This document shows positions 8,359 to 17,600 of a DNA stretch of 39,482 nt, in pieces. A program made the position numbers and the translations under genes. This stretch comes from Acidobacteriota bacterium (lineage in GTDB: Bacteria > Acidobacteriota > Terriglobia > Acidiferrales > UBA7541), in contig QHYS01000076.1 in NCBI GenBank assembly GCA_003223325.1, positions 1 to 39,482 of the forward strand. The letters are read 5' to 3'. Positions within the stretch are counted from its first letter, which is position 1. Each line of letters opens with the position of its first letter. The notes under the pieces were generated by a model. The model made no database searches. It saw nothing but the letters and a program-made list of their open reading frames with translations, and was not told the origin of the DNA.

Positions 8359-8844
8359 CTACTTGCCTTCGGGCTTTGGTACCAATTCGATGAACTCGAC
8401 CCGCCAGGGTTTCCGCCTTAGATCCAGCCGCGCCAATGTAACGGACAGACTAAACCGCCGCGGCCCTGCGCTTCCCGGGTTAACGTAGAGGATGCCCTCC
8501 CGTTCCTCTTGCGCGGGCTTGTGCGAGTGTCCACTCACAACTATGGCCAGTCCAGCCGCTGCGGGGCTAAGGTCAAGCGTGTCAATATCGTGCAGCACGT
8601 AGATCAATGCCGGCCCCGCCCGCACCACGGCGGTCTCCGGCAGGTCGGCGCTCCACGCGCCAGCGTCAATATTTCCTTTCACCGCCACCACGGGCGCTAA
8701 TCGGCGTAATTCCTCCAGAATCCTCGGATCGCCCACGTCGCCTGCATGAATGATCAGGTCCGAGCCGCCGAGCGCCCGCACCGACTCGGGCCGAAGCAGC
8801 CCGTGAGTGTCGGATATGAGGCCGATAAGCTGGATCGTTCGCAT
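8359..8844 (-). CDS. Metallophosphoesterase, YfcE/MJ0936 type
   Basis: The 161-residue protein shows the full calcineurin-like metal set in order: SDTHG (Asp12, His14), HAGDVGD (34-39), GNID (57-60), His85 in VLHD and GHSHKP (105-110). NPGSAGPRR near the end is typical of the YfcE phosphodiesterase family. It is cytosolic and probably uses two Mn or other divalent ions; the natural substrate is unknown. The ATG at 8844 (MRTIQLIGLISDTHG) is chosen because the family starts there. It is complete, and lies downstream of nothing recognisable on its strand. Confidence 0.9.
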   Translation of the reverse strand: MRTIQLIGLISDTHGLLRPESVRALGGSDLIIHAGDVGDPRILEELRRLAPVVAVKGNIDAGAWSADLPETAVVRAGPALIYVLHDIDTLDLSPAAAGLAIVVSGHSHKPAQEEREGILYVNPGSAGPRRFSLSVTLARLDLRRKPWRVEFIELVPKPEGK

Positions 8845-9169
8845 CGTCGCTGGTTCTAAGGCATCCTCTAGTCTTGGGCGTGTGGGCCCTCGGGCTCCCC
8901 GGGCCGTGAGCATTCTGTGCCTTTTAATGCTCCGATGCTGGTGGGAGCTCCTTATTGCGGGACGCACCTATGTGACCTTCTGTTACACAGACGTGCTGCA
9001 ACTCTTTCAGCAAACTACGCCTTTCGCCGCGCGGCGAAAGCACAGCCAAGATCTTGGAACCGGTAGCTGGCTTGGCACAGAAAGCTCAGACGTGCAGCCG
9101 ATGACCGAAAAATGCTTTTCTGAGCCTATTGCCCACGAAAAGGGGCTGCGTTCGACGAGCCGTAATGCT
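8845..9169. other. Intergenic stretch, nothing recognised
   Basis: No frame on either strand looks coding between the phosphoesterase start and the DUF4188 stop. No convincing promoter or terminator is seen. Confidence 0.4.
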
Positions 9170-9691
9170 CTACTCCGCGGCGCGGCCGCCAAGATCGGCT
9201 TCGCTGACCGGTGGCGGCCCTGTCGCGGTCCCGCCGACGCCGAGGCGATTCCGCGCCGAAAACATCGGCCCGCTCGCGGGACGCGCCGGAGCAAAGCTCA
9301 GCAATCCCAGCGGCTCCTTCACATCGTCGTAGATGGCCTCGAAACCGCCACGGACAAAATACGTCTCGTGCCAGAAACCCGTTCCGCCGGAGTCGCGCAG
9401 AAACTTTTTCCACCATTCACGGTGCGGCTCCGAACGCGCCCACGTTTCGAGCGACGCGAAATCCTTCCAGTATTGCCGCATGCCGAGATGCACGGGAAAG
9501 AGCGAATAGATCAGTGAATCGTGCAGCAACAGTCCCTGCGGTCTTTGCGCCACCGAATCTGAAATCCTGCGGCCAAACCCGAGCAGCGTCTTCAGCCCCG
9601 TGAAGCGATTGACGCGCATGCCCAGATAGATCACCACGAGGTCCGGATAGCCGCTCAAGTCCACCGTGCGCCGCTCCACTCGTTTCGCCAT
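9170..9691 (-). CDS. DUF4188 (monooxygenase-like, dimeric alpha-beta barrel) protein
   Basis: The 173-residue product fits the DUF4188 family: DLVVIYLGMRVNRF near the N-terminus, HLGMRQYWKDFASLETWARS in the middle, and GIWHETY-like GFWHETYFVRGGFEAIYDDV. The family is described as 'monooxygenase family protein' by fold similarity, but no enzyme activity is established to my knowledge. An ATG at 9691 follows GGGGAG at suitable distance; a TTG two codons upstream is less likely. It stands alone. Confidence 0.8.
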   Translation of the reverse strand: MAKRVERRTVDLSGYPDLVVIYLGMRVNRFTGLKTLLGFGRRISDSVAQRPQGLLLHDSLIYSLFPVHLGMRQYWKDFASLETWARSEPHREWWKKFLRDSGGTGFWHETYFVRGGFEAIYDDVKEPLGLLSFAPARPASGPMFSARNRLGVGGTATGPPPVSEADLGGRAAE

Positions 9692-10140
9692 GGCCAAGCT
9701 CCCCAGCGCAACATCGCTTTGTCGCGAATTTCACGCCTGGCGGTTTTACACCGGAATGCCGGCGCGCACAATTGTGCCGTGTGCCGCCACGCGATATTCA
9801 GGTCAGGCCCCCAACGCGTGCTGTACAGCGAAATCCGTCAGAACCTAGCGGATTTCCTGGCGGAAGCTTGGGAAAACCGTCGATAAGTATCGCTCCTATA
9901 CCTCACCGCTCCCGCTCAGCCGTCCTATCGATGGACCCCCAACTGCGGCCCCGTATAACCAATGTCTGGGGTGCGTCCATCTACGCGAACCGAGGCTAAG
10001 CGAGCGGGGGGGACAAACACGTCATTCGCCGGGGGCTCTCGCATCACGAAGCGCATGCTCATCTTCGCCAATCGAGTGTATATTCCCAAGAACGTTCTGC
10101 GTATTACCGCTAGGTAAACGCCAAGAAAGGGGAAAAGCCA
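9692..10140. other. Intergenic stretch before the radical-SAM gene
   Basis: Apart from the ribosome site AAAGGGG just before 10141, I recognise no gene, RNA or strong repeat in this 450-nt stretch. Confidence 0.4.
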
Positions 10141-11456
10141 GTGGCTACTGCGGCTAAGTTCCGAATTGATGTTGCCATTCACGATCTCTTGATGAACTCC
10201 AATCCTCAAGGAGCCGCTCCTGCATTGGCTAAGGGCATGGAGCTTCCCGAACCCGTCTTCCCGCAATATCCCGAAAGGCTTGGCGATCCCGGCCCGGAAA
10301 CACCGCCGGAGCGTCGTCACTGGAACCGCGAAGAAATCTACCGCAAGATGCGCGGCTGGCTATTCCCTTACATTCGCTCGCGTGTGTTGCCGGGTGATTT
10401 CCATCCCATCACGGCTTATCTATTCCTCGAATACAAATGCAACGTCGATTCCTGGTCTTGCTGGGCCTCTAACAACAAAGTGATAGGACTGACGGAAGAC
10501 GTCGCCCGCCGCTCCATCGACTGGCTCCACGATCACGGATGCCGCGTGCTGGCGCTCATGGGCGGGGAACCGCTACTGCGCCCGCAGTTCGCGCACAAGG
10601 TCGTTTCCTACGCAGCGAAAAAAGGCCCCGAAGTGGCTGCTCGGCTCGCCGACGCCGGCACCGCCGTTTTCAATTTCGCTCTAGACTCCTGGAATTTGCA
10701 GCCCAGCCTGCCGAAGGCCGTCGAGCCCGCGCGCAAGAATCTCGATTATCTGCTCCGCAAACAGTACGTCTATGGCTACATGGTTTTCTTCAATCTCAAT
10801 ATCTGCCGCAATAATCTCGAAGACGTCCGCAAGATCACCGAGTTCGCCCACGAAAATCACGTCGCCACCGATTATCACATCAACGAAACGCCCATGCTCG
10901 AGCAGGACGAACACTTCAGGCATCTGGCCGAAAATCCAACCTACATCCGCCCCGAGGATTGGCGCGAAGTTGACGCCCTCATCGACTGGCTCATCGAGCG
11001 CAATAAGGCCGGCTACCAAATGGTCAATTCCGTGCGCCGCCTTCAGGAGATGAAGGCTTTCATGCGCATGTCTTCGGGCGTGGACCTAAGGAAATATGGC
11101 TGGAATGGCGATGGGACCGGCACCAACGGCGAAACCTCTAGGATGCTCGCCTCGATGCCCGGCATTGTGCAGGAGACCGACGGCGACATGCGCTTCAGCG
11201 ACTGGAACTGCCGCGCCGGCCAAAACAACGTCATCATCCGCACCGATGGCACTGTCGCACCCTGCTTCCCCATGTATCCCGCAACGATCGTCAGCAACTC
11301 GCGCATATGAAGCAGACTTGCCAGCGTCACTGCTTCTCTACTCTGAACCATAACCTGGCGTATTGCTATGACGATGCGCGCGTCATCAAATTCCTCTGGA
11401 ACCTGATGGTGACCCATCGCTTCCAAGGCGGCCACGCGCACAGCTTCGAAGATTAG
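10141..11456 (+). pseudogene. Radical-SAM/SPASM-type protein, decayed
   Basis: A GTG start behind AAAGGGG opens a long frame with a radical-SAM layout: LEYKCN at the cluster site, MGGEPLLRPQ, and a C-terminal Cys region (NCRAGQ, APCFPMY, then TCQRHC). Three lesions are visible. The cluster motif CX3CX2C reads C-NVD-S-WS-C, so the middle Cys is Ser. Between YAAKKG and PEVAARLADAG about 18 residues that normally follow 'KKG' are missing in frame. After CFPMYPAT the frame is lost and the tail (MKQTCQRHCFSTLNHNLAYC) continues in another frame to 11456. The missing Cys alone should prevent [4Fe-4S] binding. Confidence 0.75.
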
Positions 11457-11506
11457 CGATGTGGGCAGGACTGCTAGATCCCGAGGGAACGGCGTGAGCT
11501 AGGGTG

Positions 11507-11662
11507 TTAGCGGCCAAACACGCGCTTCAGGTATCTCTGCCTAGGAGGGCGTCGACGGATGTGACTCCGAACTTCGTCTGCATTTGCGAATCCGTAAACT
11601 CCGTCGGAAAGCTCGCCGGCGAGTGCCAAAGGAACGGCGGTAACCAGTGCCGCCACACACAT
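11507..11662 (-). CDS. Possible small secreted protein, unknown
   Basis: A 51-residue frame starts with a short hydrophobic segment (MCVAALVTAVPLALAGE) and ends in an Arg-rich tail (RRRPPRQRYLKRVFGR). It lies 30 nt downstream of the rhodanese gene on the same strand. The ribosome site (AGAGG directly at the ATG) is poorly spaced. It could equally be a remnant or chance ORF. Confidence 0.25.
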   Translation of the reverse strand: MCVAALVTAVPLALAGELSDGVYGFANADEVRSHIRRRPPRQRYLKRVFGR

Positions 11663-11691
11663 CCTCTGGGGCCTGACAACTGCGCGAGTTT

Positions 11692-12207
11692 CTAATGCGC
11701 TTTGGTCGTTGGCAGGCCTGCATTCATCCAATTCGCGCCGAAATTCTCGGCGATGTGCACGACCTTTACGTTGGTAAAGCCCATGGCATGCAGTGCGTCA
11801 TAGGCGGGCTTGACGTTAGGGCACTTGTCCCACGGACAGCAACCGCAATACAGCACGATGAGCTGCTCGGGCTGTAGCGATGCAACGCGTTGGCGCAGCA
11901 GTTCCAGACCCTCCGGCCTAAAGCCCGGCCCAGCGTAGTAAGAACCGGGAATACGCGCCTGATCGTAAAAATTCTTGAAGCCCACGTGGAGCACCACAGG
12001 CTTCGTCCCTGTCTTTGATCCCTGCAGCAGCTTTGCCAGTACCTCCGGTTCGATCTGCACTGCGGTTGCAAGTTCCGCCGCCTTTCCGGCGCTTGGAACC
12101 TGCGCCGGCCTCCCCGCGGCGCTTTGAGTCTCCAGGGCGAGCACGATGCACGCCATAAGCGCACCCATCGCCAACGTTGCCGAAACTGCCAAACCCATAC
12201 GTTTCAT
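11692..12207 (-). CDS. Exported rhodanese-like protein
   Basis: The 171-residue protein has a signal peptide (residues 1-31, hydrophobic core LAVSATLAMGALMACIVLAL). A rhodanese-like fold follows: VVLHVGFKNFYDQARIPGSY at 71-90 and the active-site loop LYCGCCPWDKCPN at 119-131, where Cys121 is the likely sulfur-carrying residue, with three further Cys close by. Rhodaneses move sulfane sulfur or act as redox or binding modules; an extracytoplasmic role is inferred from the signal. The ATG at 12207 follows AAAGGAGA. The loop has more Cys than classical thiosulfate sulfurtransferases. Confidence 0.8.
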   Translation of the reverse strand: MKRMGLAVSATLAMGALMACIVLALETQSAAGRPAQVPSAGKAAELATAVQIEPEVLAKLLQGSKTGTKPVVLHVGFKNFYDQARIPGSYYAGPGFRPEGLELLRQRVASLQPEQLIVLYCGCCPWDKCPNVKPAYDALHAMGFTNVKVVHIAENFGANWMNAGLPTTKAH

Positions 12208-12429
12208 CTTTCTTCTCCTTTGCTCGCACGCTCGCGGCCTCCTGCTCCCGGATTCTATGCCTTGGACGTTTAGGCGCAGAGAAAGAGGGCTTCCCGCAAA
12301 GGCAGCGCGGCACAAAACGCGCTTCGACTGCGCGTCCCGACACGGAAATCGTAAAGGCATGATTTCCGAGACAACAAGGTCGGGACACTCTCCTTAGAAT
12401 AACAAACTGACAGCACCATTTCTGCTTTC

Positions 12430-13632
12430 TCAGTCTCCTTGTTGGCCGATCTGCGGGCGTCCCGGAATTACGCCCGGCTGCGTCGGTGGCTGACTCTCAC
12501 GCCTCGGCGGCGTGCCCGAACTCGTCGGCGGCTTGGGGAAATTCCCCTGGGCCGGCGCCGTGGGATATTTCTCCCATGTATCGATGAAGGTCTCGAGGTA
12601 GGCGTTGAACTCGTCGGGGTGCTCGCGATAAATGAAGTGCCCGCCATTGGTGATAACGATAATCTGCACCTTCGTGTTCTTCGCCGCGATGATGTCAAAC
12701 AGTCCCATCTCTCCGCGCAGCTTTGCCGTCTCGTCGTTTACGCCCCAATCGAGGACGTCGTTCTTCCCCGCCACGAGCAGCACCGGCATCTGCAGCACGC
12801 CTTCATCCCGCACCTTGTCCAGCATCTTCTGCTTGAAGGCAGGAAAATCAAACGAGCGCCCAGCACCCGCGTTCAGCTTCGCCCGCGCCTCTTTCGATTT
12901 CGGCAGCGCGGCCATGAATTTATCGGCGTTCCAATATTCTTGGTCAAACGTCGTCGGCAGCCAGGCCAGCATGGCCACGCGGCATTGCAATCCTTCGTAT
13001 TGCGATTGATCCGGACACTTGCTCAAATCGAGGCGCGTTTTGTTTTCCGAAGCCGGCGAAGGATTCTCCGGCCCCATGGCCACAATCGTCAGCGTCTTGG
13101 CCGCTTCCGGATGCTCGATCGCCAGATATAACGCAATCGCGCCGCCCGCCGAATGTCCCACCAGGTGCACCGACCCGAGCTGCAGCGCCTGAATGAAACC
13201 ATAAATAAAATCGACGTCGCCCTGATACGTATAGTCGTCATCCTTCAGCGGATTGCCGCTCATGCCGCTCGCCAGGCGATCCACTGCAAAGACGTGGAAG
13301 CGCTTCGCCAATCCCTCAATGTTTCGCGAAAAGACATTTGCCGTAGATGAGCCCGCAGTGAAGCCACCGTGGATCATCACCATCGACTCGCCCGCGCCCG
13401 CCTCGTAGTAGCGCGCCTGCACGCCGTTCACGTCCACGAATTTGGAGTGCAACCCGCCGATCTCTGACTTCGGATCGGGCTTCTCCTCCACCCCAACACG
13501 CGCAAAACCGGCACGTGTTGGGAGCCCCGGCTGCGCCGCCGCCCTTATCCCGCCGCCCGCGAGTCCCAATAGCGCCACAAATCCTATCGCCGCCATTCGT
13601 AACCCGGATCCCCACAGAACCTGCGCTAACAT
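12430..13632 (-). CDS. Exported alpha/beta hydrolase
   Basis: The 400-residue protein starts with a signal peptide (residues 1-33). The hydrolase fold shows HGGFTAG (88-94, oxyanion region), GHSAGG with nucleophile Ser161, Asp292 in GKND and His332 in NGGH. A low-complexity Pro-rich tail (about 359-400) follows the fold. It likely hydrolyses an ester or a C-C or C-X bond outside the cytoplasm; the substrate is unknown. The ATG at 13632 is supported by AAGGAGG. Divergent from the NHL-propeller gene. No lesions are seen. Confidence 0.85.
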   Translation of the reverse strand: MLAQVLWGSGLRMAAIGFVALLGLAGGGIRAAAQPGLPTRAGFARVGVEEKPDPKSEIGGLHSKFVDVNGVQARYYEAGAGESMVMIHGGFTAGSSTANVFSRNIEGLAKRFHVFAVDRLASGMSGNPLKDDDYTYQGDVDFIYGFIQALQLGSVHLVGHSAGGAIALYLAIEHPEAAKTLTIVAMGPENPSPASENKTRLDLSKCPDQSQYEGLQCRVAMLAWLPTTFDQEYWNADKFMAALPKSKEARAKLNAGAGRSFDFPAFKQKMLDKVRDEGVLQMPVLLVAGKNDVLDWGVNDETAKLRGEMGLFDIIAAKNTKVQIIVITNGGHFIYREHPDEFNAYLETFIDTWEKYPTAPAQGNFPKPPTSSGTPPRRESQPPTQPGVIPGRPQIGQQGD

Positions 13633-13935
13633 GCCTTCCTCCTTCTTCGCCTCCCTTGCGGTCACCTTCGTGTGTTTATAGCTTCTCCTCCGCTCCCCTG
13701 GCAACGGAAAATCGAGCAAATTGAGTCTCTCCGCGACCCCATCTGGGGTATACTCCGCGGTAAGTGGGAATCGCAGTGATTCCGGCCTTTATCAGCGCAG
13801 GCTCGCGCGGTCGAGCACTTCGCAAGCCCACAGCGCGAGGCACCAATCTTCACCGCGAACGTCACCCGGAGGATAAGCTTCGCGGCGTAGAGAAGTTGTG
13901 CTCGCGCGCGCTAAAGAAGTCCTAGGGAGGATACT
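13633..13935. other. Divergent intergenic region (hydrolase / NHL propeller)
   Basis: It should hold promoters for both genes. GGAATCGCAGTGATTCC at about 13768 is a 6-bp inverted repeat with a 5-nt spacer and could be an operator; nothing else confirms it. Confidence 0.35.
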
Positions 13936-15033
13936 GTGAAATCGACCAAGCTTTGGTTCATCACCTTGCTCCTGCTGCTTTGCTCTTCGGCCTATGCCCA
14001 GCAGAACGTCCCTGAAATCCCCTTTGATTCCGTACCCGATTTCCTGAAGCTACCGCCGAACACGTATCTCGGCGAAGTCTCCGGCGTCGCCGTCAATTCC
14101 AAAGGACACGTCTTCGTGTTCCAGAGGGGCAACACCAACGGCCCGGCCTACGCGGCCGCGGCAGCTCAGCTCCTCGAATTTGGCCCAGACGGCAAGTTTA
14201 TCCGCGAGATCGGCCACAACTTGTACGCATGGTCGTTCGCGCATACCGTGCGCGTCGATAAGCAGGACAACATCTGGGTCACTGACAAAGGCTCCGATAT
14301 GGTCATCAAATTCAATCCCGAGGGCCGGGTGGTGATGGTTTTCGGACGCAAGCAGGAAGCTTCCGACGAAGGCACCGAGCCGCTCAAGCACCCCAAGCCG
14401 CCCCTTGCCCCTATCGACGGCATGTTCCGGCAAGTGACCGACGTGACCTGGGACCCGGAGGGGAACACCTACATCAGCGACGGCTACATCAATTCGCGCG
14501 TGGCCAAGGTGGATAAGGATGGCAAATGGCTGAAGTCCTTTGGTGAGCCTGGCGATGGCCCGGGCCAGCTCAATACGCCGCACAGCATCGCCGCAGATGC
14601 TCAGGGCAACGTTTATGTGGCCGACCGGGGAAACCGCAGGATTCAGGTGTTTGACGGCGACGGAAAACTGCTTCGCCAAATCCACATCGACGTGCCGTTC
14701 GATCCCAACGCACAGCCGGCCATCGGCAATAAGCCCGGCCCGAACGTAACCGGCACCATGGCGCCCGGCGCTCCCTGGGCGGTTTGCATCACGCCGGGGC
14801 CAACCCAGTACCTATACAGCTCCGATGCTTATCCTGGCCGCGTCTACAAACTCACGCTGGACGGAAAAGTTCTGGGCGTGCTCGGCGGGGCCGGCAAGCA
14901 GCTCAAGCAGTTCGGATGGATTCACGAAATCGCCTGCCCGTCCGAAAACGAGCTGTACGTCGGTGAGTTGCTGAATTGGCGCGTGCAAAAATTGCTTTTG
15001 CACCCCACGGCAACCCAAATCTCAAAGAAGTAA
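13936..15033 (+). CDS. Exported NHL-repeat beta-propeller protein
   Basis: The 365-residue protein has a signal peptide cleaved near AYA-QQN. Repeated strands follow the NHL pattern: GEVSGVAVNSKGHVFVFQRG, HTVRVDKQDNIWVTDKGSD, TDVTWDPEGNTYISDGYINS, HSIAADAQGNVYVADRGNRR and EIACPSENELYVGELLNWR, giving a six-bladed propeller like peptidyl-alpha-hydroxyglycine lyase-type proteins. It is probably a periplasmic binding or lyase-like protein; no substrate can be assigned. The GTG start at 13936 has a strong AGGGAGG at 5-nt spacing. Confidence 0.85.
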   Translation: MKSTKLWFITLLLLLCSSAYAQQNVPEIPFDSVPDFLKLPPNTYLGEVSGVAVNSKGHVFVFQRGNTNGPAYAAAAAQLLEFGPDGKFIREIGHNLYAWSFAHTVRVDKQDNIWVTDKGSDMVIKFNPEGRVVMVFGRKQEASDEGTEPLKHPKPPLAPIDGMFRQVTDVTWDPEGNTYISDGYINSRVAKVDKDGKWLKSFGEPGDGPGQLNTPHSIAADAQGNVYVADRGNRRIQVFDGDGKLLRQIHIDVPFDPNAQPAIGNKPGPNVTGTMAPGAPWAVCITPGPTQYLYSSDAYPGRVYKLTLDGKVLGVLGGAGKQLKQFGWIHEIACPSENELYVGELLNWRVQKLLLHPTATQISKK

Positions 15034-15052
15034 GGGCGAGTTTCGTCGCCGC

Positions 15053-15110
15053 TGTCATTCTGAGCGGCTCCCCCCACCCGCTCAGAGAGCCAGCCAGCGA
15101 AGAATGCGAT
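15053..15110 (+). repeat. Dispersed imperfect palindromic repeat, copy 3
   Basis: GTCATTCTGAGCGG then CCGCTCAG (arms CTGAGCGG / CCGCTCAG) and a GCGAAGAATGCG end. It lies right after the NHL gene and may act as a 3' hairpin. Confidence 0.6.
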
Positions 15111-15176
15111 GAACAACGGCTGCTGAAATCTTGCCGGAAGGCTTCTGCCAATTACTGCAACAAAGCCGACGCTCAG

Positions 15177-15320
15177 CTAAAAATGCGAAAACCCATGCTG
15201 GAGGGATGTGATACTTGCCCCGAGGGCAAAGGAACCAACAGTAAGCGCCGCTGCGAATAGCACGCAAATAACGAGGAGAGTTTTGTCCCGGATCGAGTTC
15301 CGTAACGTCTTCGTCATCAT
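15177..15320 (-). CDS. Small single-span membrane protein, unknown
   Basis: A 47-residue product: a basic N-terminus (MMTKTLRNSIRDKT), one hydrophobic helix (LLVICVLFAAALTVGSFALG) and a short polar tail. GAGG precedes the ATG closely. I do not recognise a family. Its topology would be N-in. Codon use looks ordinary for the window. Confidence 0.45.
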   Translation of the reverse strand: MMTKTLRNSIRDKTLLVICVLFAAALTVGSFALGASITSLQHGFSHF

Positions 15321-15458
15321 AGCCTCAGCGCTTCGAGTACCCCTATAAATCTTCCGATCAAGCGTACAATGCGCGCGTTTGCTCACTGGGCACACAAATG
15401 CGCCGTTCTCCAACGGCATGCCATTTTACATATTTCTTTTCGGCAGGCTAGGAGCAAA

Positions 15459-16070
15459 TCAGTGCAGCGGTGAAAACGACGCAGGCAGCGTTAAGCAATT
15501 CTCCATCTTCAGCAGCCATTCCCCCGTCACCGGCGGCCACATCTTGCGTTCCACCGCCTCGGCGCGAATGCGCTGCCGCTCCTCCGCATCCTGAAATGGC
15601 CAGATGTGCACCCACTGATGCTGGGGCCCAATCTCGGTGTACCAGCAGCCCACCATGGGCGAAAGCTTCATCCGCGCTTCGATCAGCGGAATCCACGCCT
15701 CGATCACTTTCGGTATCGTCCCGGATTGATAGATATACTGCCGGATTTCGTACACGTTGCCGAATTTTCCCGTTTTGAAAGGCGGGGAAAACGGCGCCGG
15801 CTTGAGAATTTTCGTCTCCTGCTCGATGACGAATTCGCGATTATCCGGCGGCCAGCCGATCTTCACGGCGCGCGCCTGCACGTCTTCGCGCTGCGCCATG
15901 CTTTCGTAGGGCCAGAGCTCGATGATCTGGTTGAGCGTGCCCACGTCGGTGTGAAAAAAGCCGCCCAGCAACGAAAGCTTCTGCCTTTCCGGCAGTGCCT
16001 GCGCGAACCCCTCCTCGGCTTTTTTTGCCGCAAAGGGCTTGACCAGTGTCGTGCGCATCTCCACGATCAT
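15459..16070 (-). CDS. NIPSNAP family protein, two tandem domains
   Basis: The 203-residue protein consists of two NIPSNAP (dimeric alpha-beta barrel) repeats, about 1-99 and 104-203. Each has a MIVEMRT- or VYEIRQY-type first strand, a LLGGFFHTDVGTLNQIIELW / MVGCWYTEIGPQHQWVHIW core and a final W-P-P element. The molecular function of bacterial NIPSNAP proteins is not settled. The ATG at 16070 follows CAGGGAGAGA; the frame continues upstream but without family similarity. Confidence 0.85.
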   Translation of the reverse strand: MIVEMRTTLVKPFAAKKAEEGFAQALPERQKLSLLGGFFHTDVGTLNQIIELWPYESMAQREDVQARAVKIGWPPDNREFVIEQETKILKPAPFSPPFKTGKFGNVYEIRQYIYQSGTIPKVIEAWIPLIEARMKLSPMVGCWYTEIGPQHQWVHIWPFQDAEERQRIRAEAVERKMWPPVTGEWLLKMENCLTLPASFSPLH

Positions 16071-16385
16071 TTGTCTCTCTCCCTGAATCTTTGTGACATC
16101 ACGGTGTGGCGCCGCGTTGGAATACGTTTCGGAACGGGTTCTTTTGAGCCCAGAACTTCCATCCAAACGTTGCAGACGCTGTGAGAATCACCGCCGGCTC
16201 GGCTGAAAAGCCTAATGGCCGCGGTGCATTCCTGTCAAATCAGCATTCCAACGTGCGCGCGGATGGCGGCAAAGGCGAGGCTATAAAACCAGTTACGGTG
16301 CCAAAGAAGGTAAAGGTAAAAGAAGAATAGCGCCTGAACTCGCTGGCCCAGTTTCGGCCGCCGAATCTTCCTGACGCCGTGGAAT
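16071..16385. other. Intergenic stretch between NIPSNAP and DinB genes
   Basis: A minus-strand frame contains an aromatic-rich hydrophobic run (ALFFFYLYLLWHRNWFYSLA), but it has no start codon or ribosome site, so I call no gene. Confidence 0.35.
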
Positions 16386-16970
16386 TTACACCTTTCGTTC
16401 GCTTGCTTGCGAAGAGGCCAAAGGAAGGTGCGTGAAGCCGAGGTCTATCCCCCGCTTTAGTTTCGTCACATAAATGATCTGCCCGAGGTGATAGGCAACG
16501 TGCTCGATTACCTGCGTCGCGGCTTGGTATCCCGAGACATCATACTCTTGAATGCGATAACGCCGCGCAAGATCACCTGCCTTCAGGCGCGCCAGCACGG
16601 CGCAAGCTTGCCTTACGGTCTGCTGCAACTCTTCGCGCAACTCGCCTCGCGCGATCGGTCCGCGCTCGGAAAATTCTTTGTCCCGCTCGCGAATGTCTGC
16701 CGCGCCGCCCAGCCCGGAGATAATCCACTGCCGCATATTGCCGCAAAGATGCAATACGAGATTGCCGATGCTGTTGGAAGCCTCGTTCGGCCTCCACCAG
16801 ATCTCCTCCTCTGAAAGGTGCCCCAGGCACTCGATGATGCGCGGCAAAAAGAGCTCCCGGAGTCGCAAGCGCCATTCGCGCACACAGGCCCTCGCGAGTC
16901 TCGCCTCAGCTAGGCCCGGCGTGGCCGCCTGGCTCGGTTTCGTTTTCCTTCTCGCTCTCTTTCCAGCCAT
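16386..16970 (-). CDS. DinB-like four-helix protein (DUF1572 type)
   Basis: The 194-residue protein has a Lys/Arg-rich N-terminus. A DinB/DUF1572 pattern follows: FLPRIIECLGHLSEEEIWWRP, SIGNLVLHLCGNMRQWI with His74, and QVIEHVAYHLGQIIYV with His157 and His161, which would be the three metal-ligand histidines. Related proteins are putative thiol-dependent metal transferases; the role here is unknown. Two start codons fit: ATG 16970 (MAGKRARRK) and ATG 16991 (MLGAFDSM); neither has a strong ribosome site. Confidence 0.8.
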   Translation of the reverse strand: MAGKRARRKTKPSQAATPGLAEARLARACVREWRLRLRELFLPRIIECLGHLSEEEIWWRPNEASNSIGNLVLHLCGNMRQWIISGLGGAADIRERDKEFSERGPIARGELREELQQTVRQACAVLARLKAGDLARRYRIQEYDVSGYQAATQVIEHVAYHLGQIIYVTKLKRGIDLGFTHLPLASSQASERKV

Positions 16971-16991
16971 CGAATCAAATGCGCCGAGCAT

Positions 16992-17600
16992 ATCCGCATG
17001 ACGCCCTGAACGCAATCGTAGGGCCTCAGTCCTAATGTAAATCCTGCAGAAAGCGCACCAAATCGCGCGCCCGCACATGGGATTTTGTGAGCTCCGGTTT
17101 TCCCCGCACGGAACCGACGTGCAAATTTTCAGCCGAAGCTGGGGTGTATACGCTATGCCAAGCTGGTTCCGCGCAGGAAGAAAATCCCAAGACATCGTCG
17201 CCGATGAAAGTGTCATACGCGTTTACCTGGTGAGCCGCGATCCGGCGCTGATCCAAGAGGTACACAAGGATTTGTTCGTCGGATTCTGGACGCGTGGCAG
17301 TTATGAATTCCAGAGCGATCATCCCGATTTCCAGCAGCGTTCGTGCTGTTCGTGGACTTGCGCAAGGCCATGTGGGGTCCTCAACACCGCCGGTTATGCC
17401 GGTGTTGGGGTGAAAAACCGGATCGAAGTAGAAACAACCGTCGAAGTCAATTTCCTCTTGATGCGTACCCCCCCTCCCTGACCCGCAGCCCGTCCCTTGG
17501 CTCTCATGTCGTTTTTATGCATCGCATGGCATGCAGGCTTGTGCAGCGTTCCCAGACAGCTCATAATGAATTCTGGTGACCATCACGAGTGCCACCTATT
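16992..17600. other. Unresolved stretch, open on both strands
   Basis: The plus frame (17077-17481) contains ADESVIRVYLVSRDPALIQE and DLFVGFWTRGSYEF. The minus frame (17032-17322) contains VNAYDTFIGDDVLGFSS and ends RARDLVRFLQDLH. Both have believable composition, but neither matches a family I know and neither has a good ribosome site. One is probably real or a remnant; I cannot say which. Confidence 0.3.

Noticed and set aside
9925-10320. 131-residue minus ORF overlapping the radical-SAM start
   Set aside because: It is antisense to a gene with clear family similarity and has no recognisable motif; it is a shadow frame.
16270-16385. Minus-strand frame with an aromatic-rich hydrophobic run (FFFYLYLLWHRNWFY)
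   Set aside because: It has no start codon or ribosome site and lies between two good genes.
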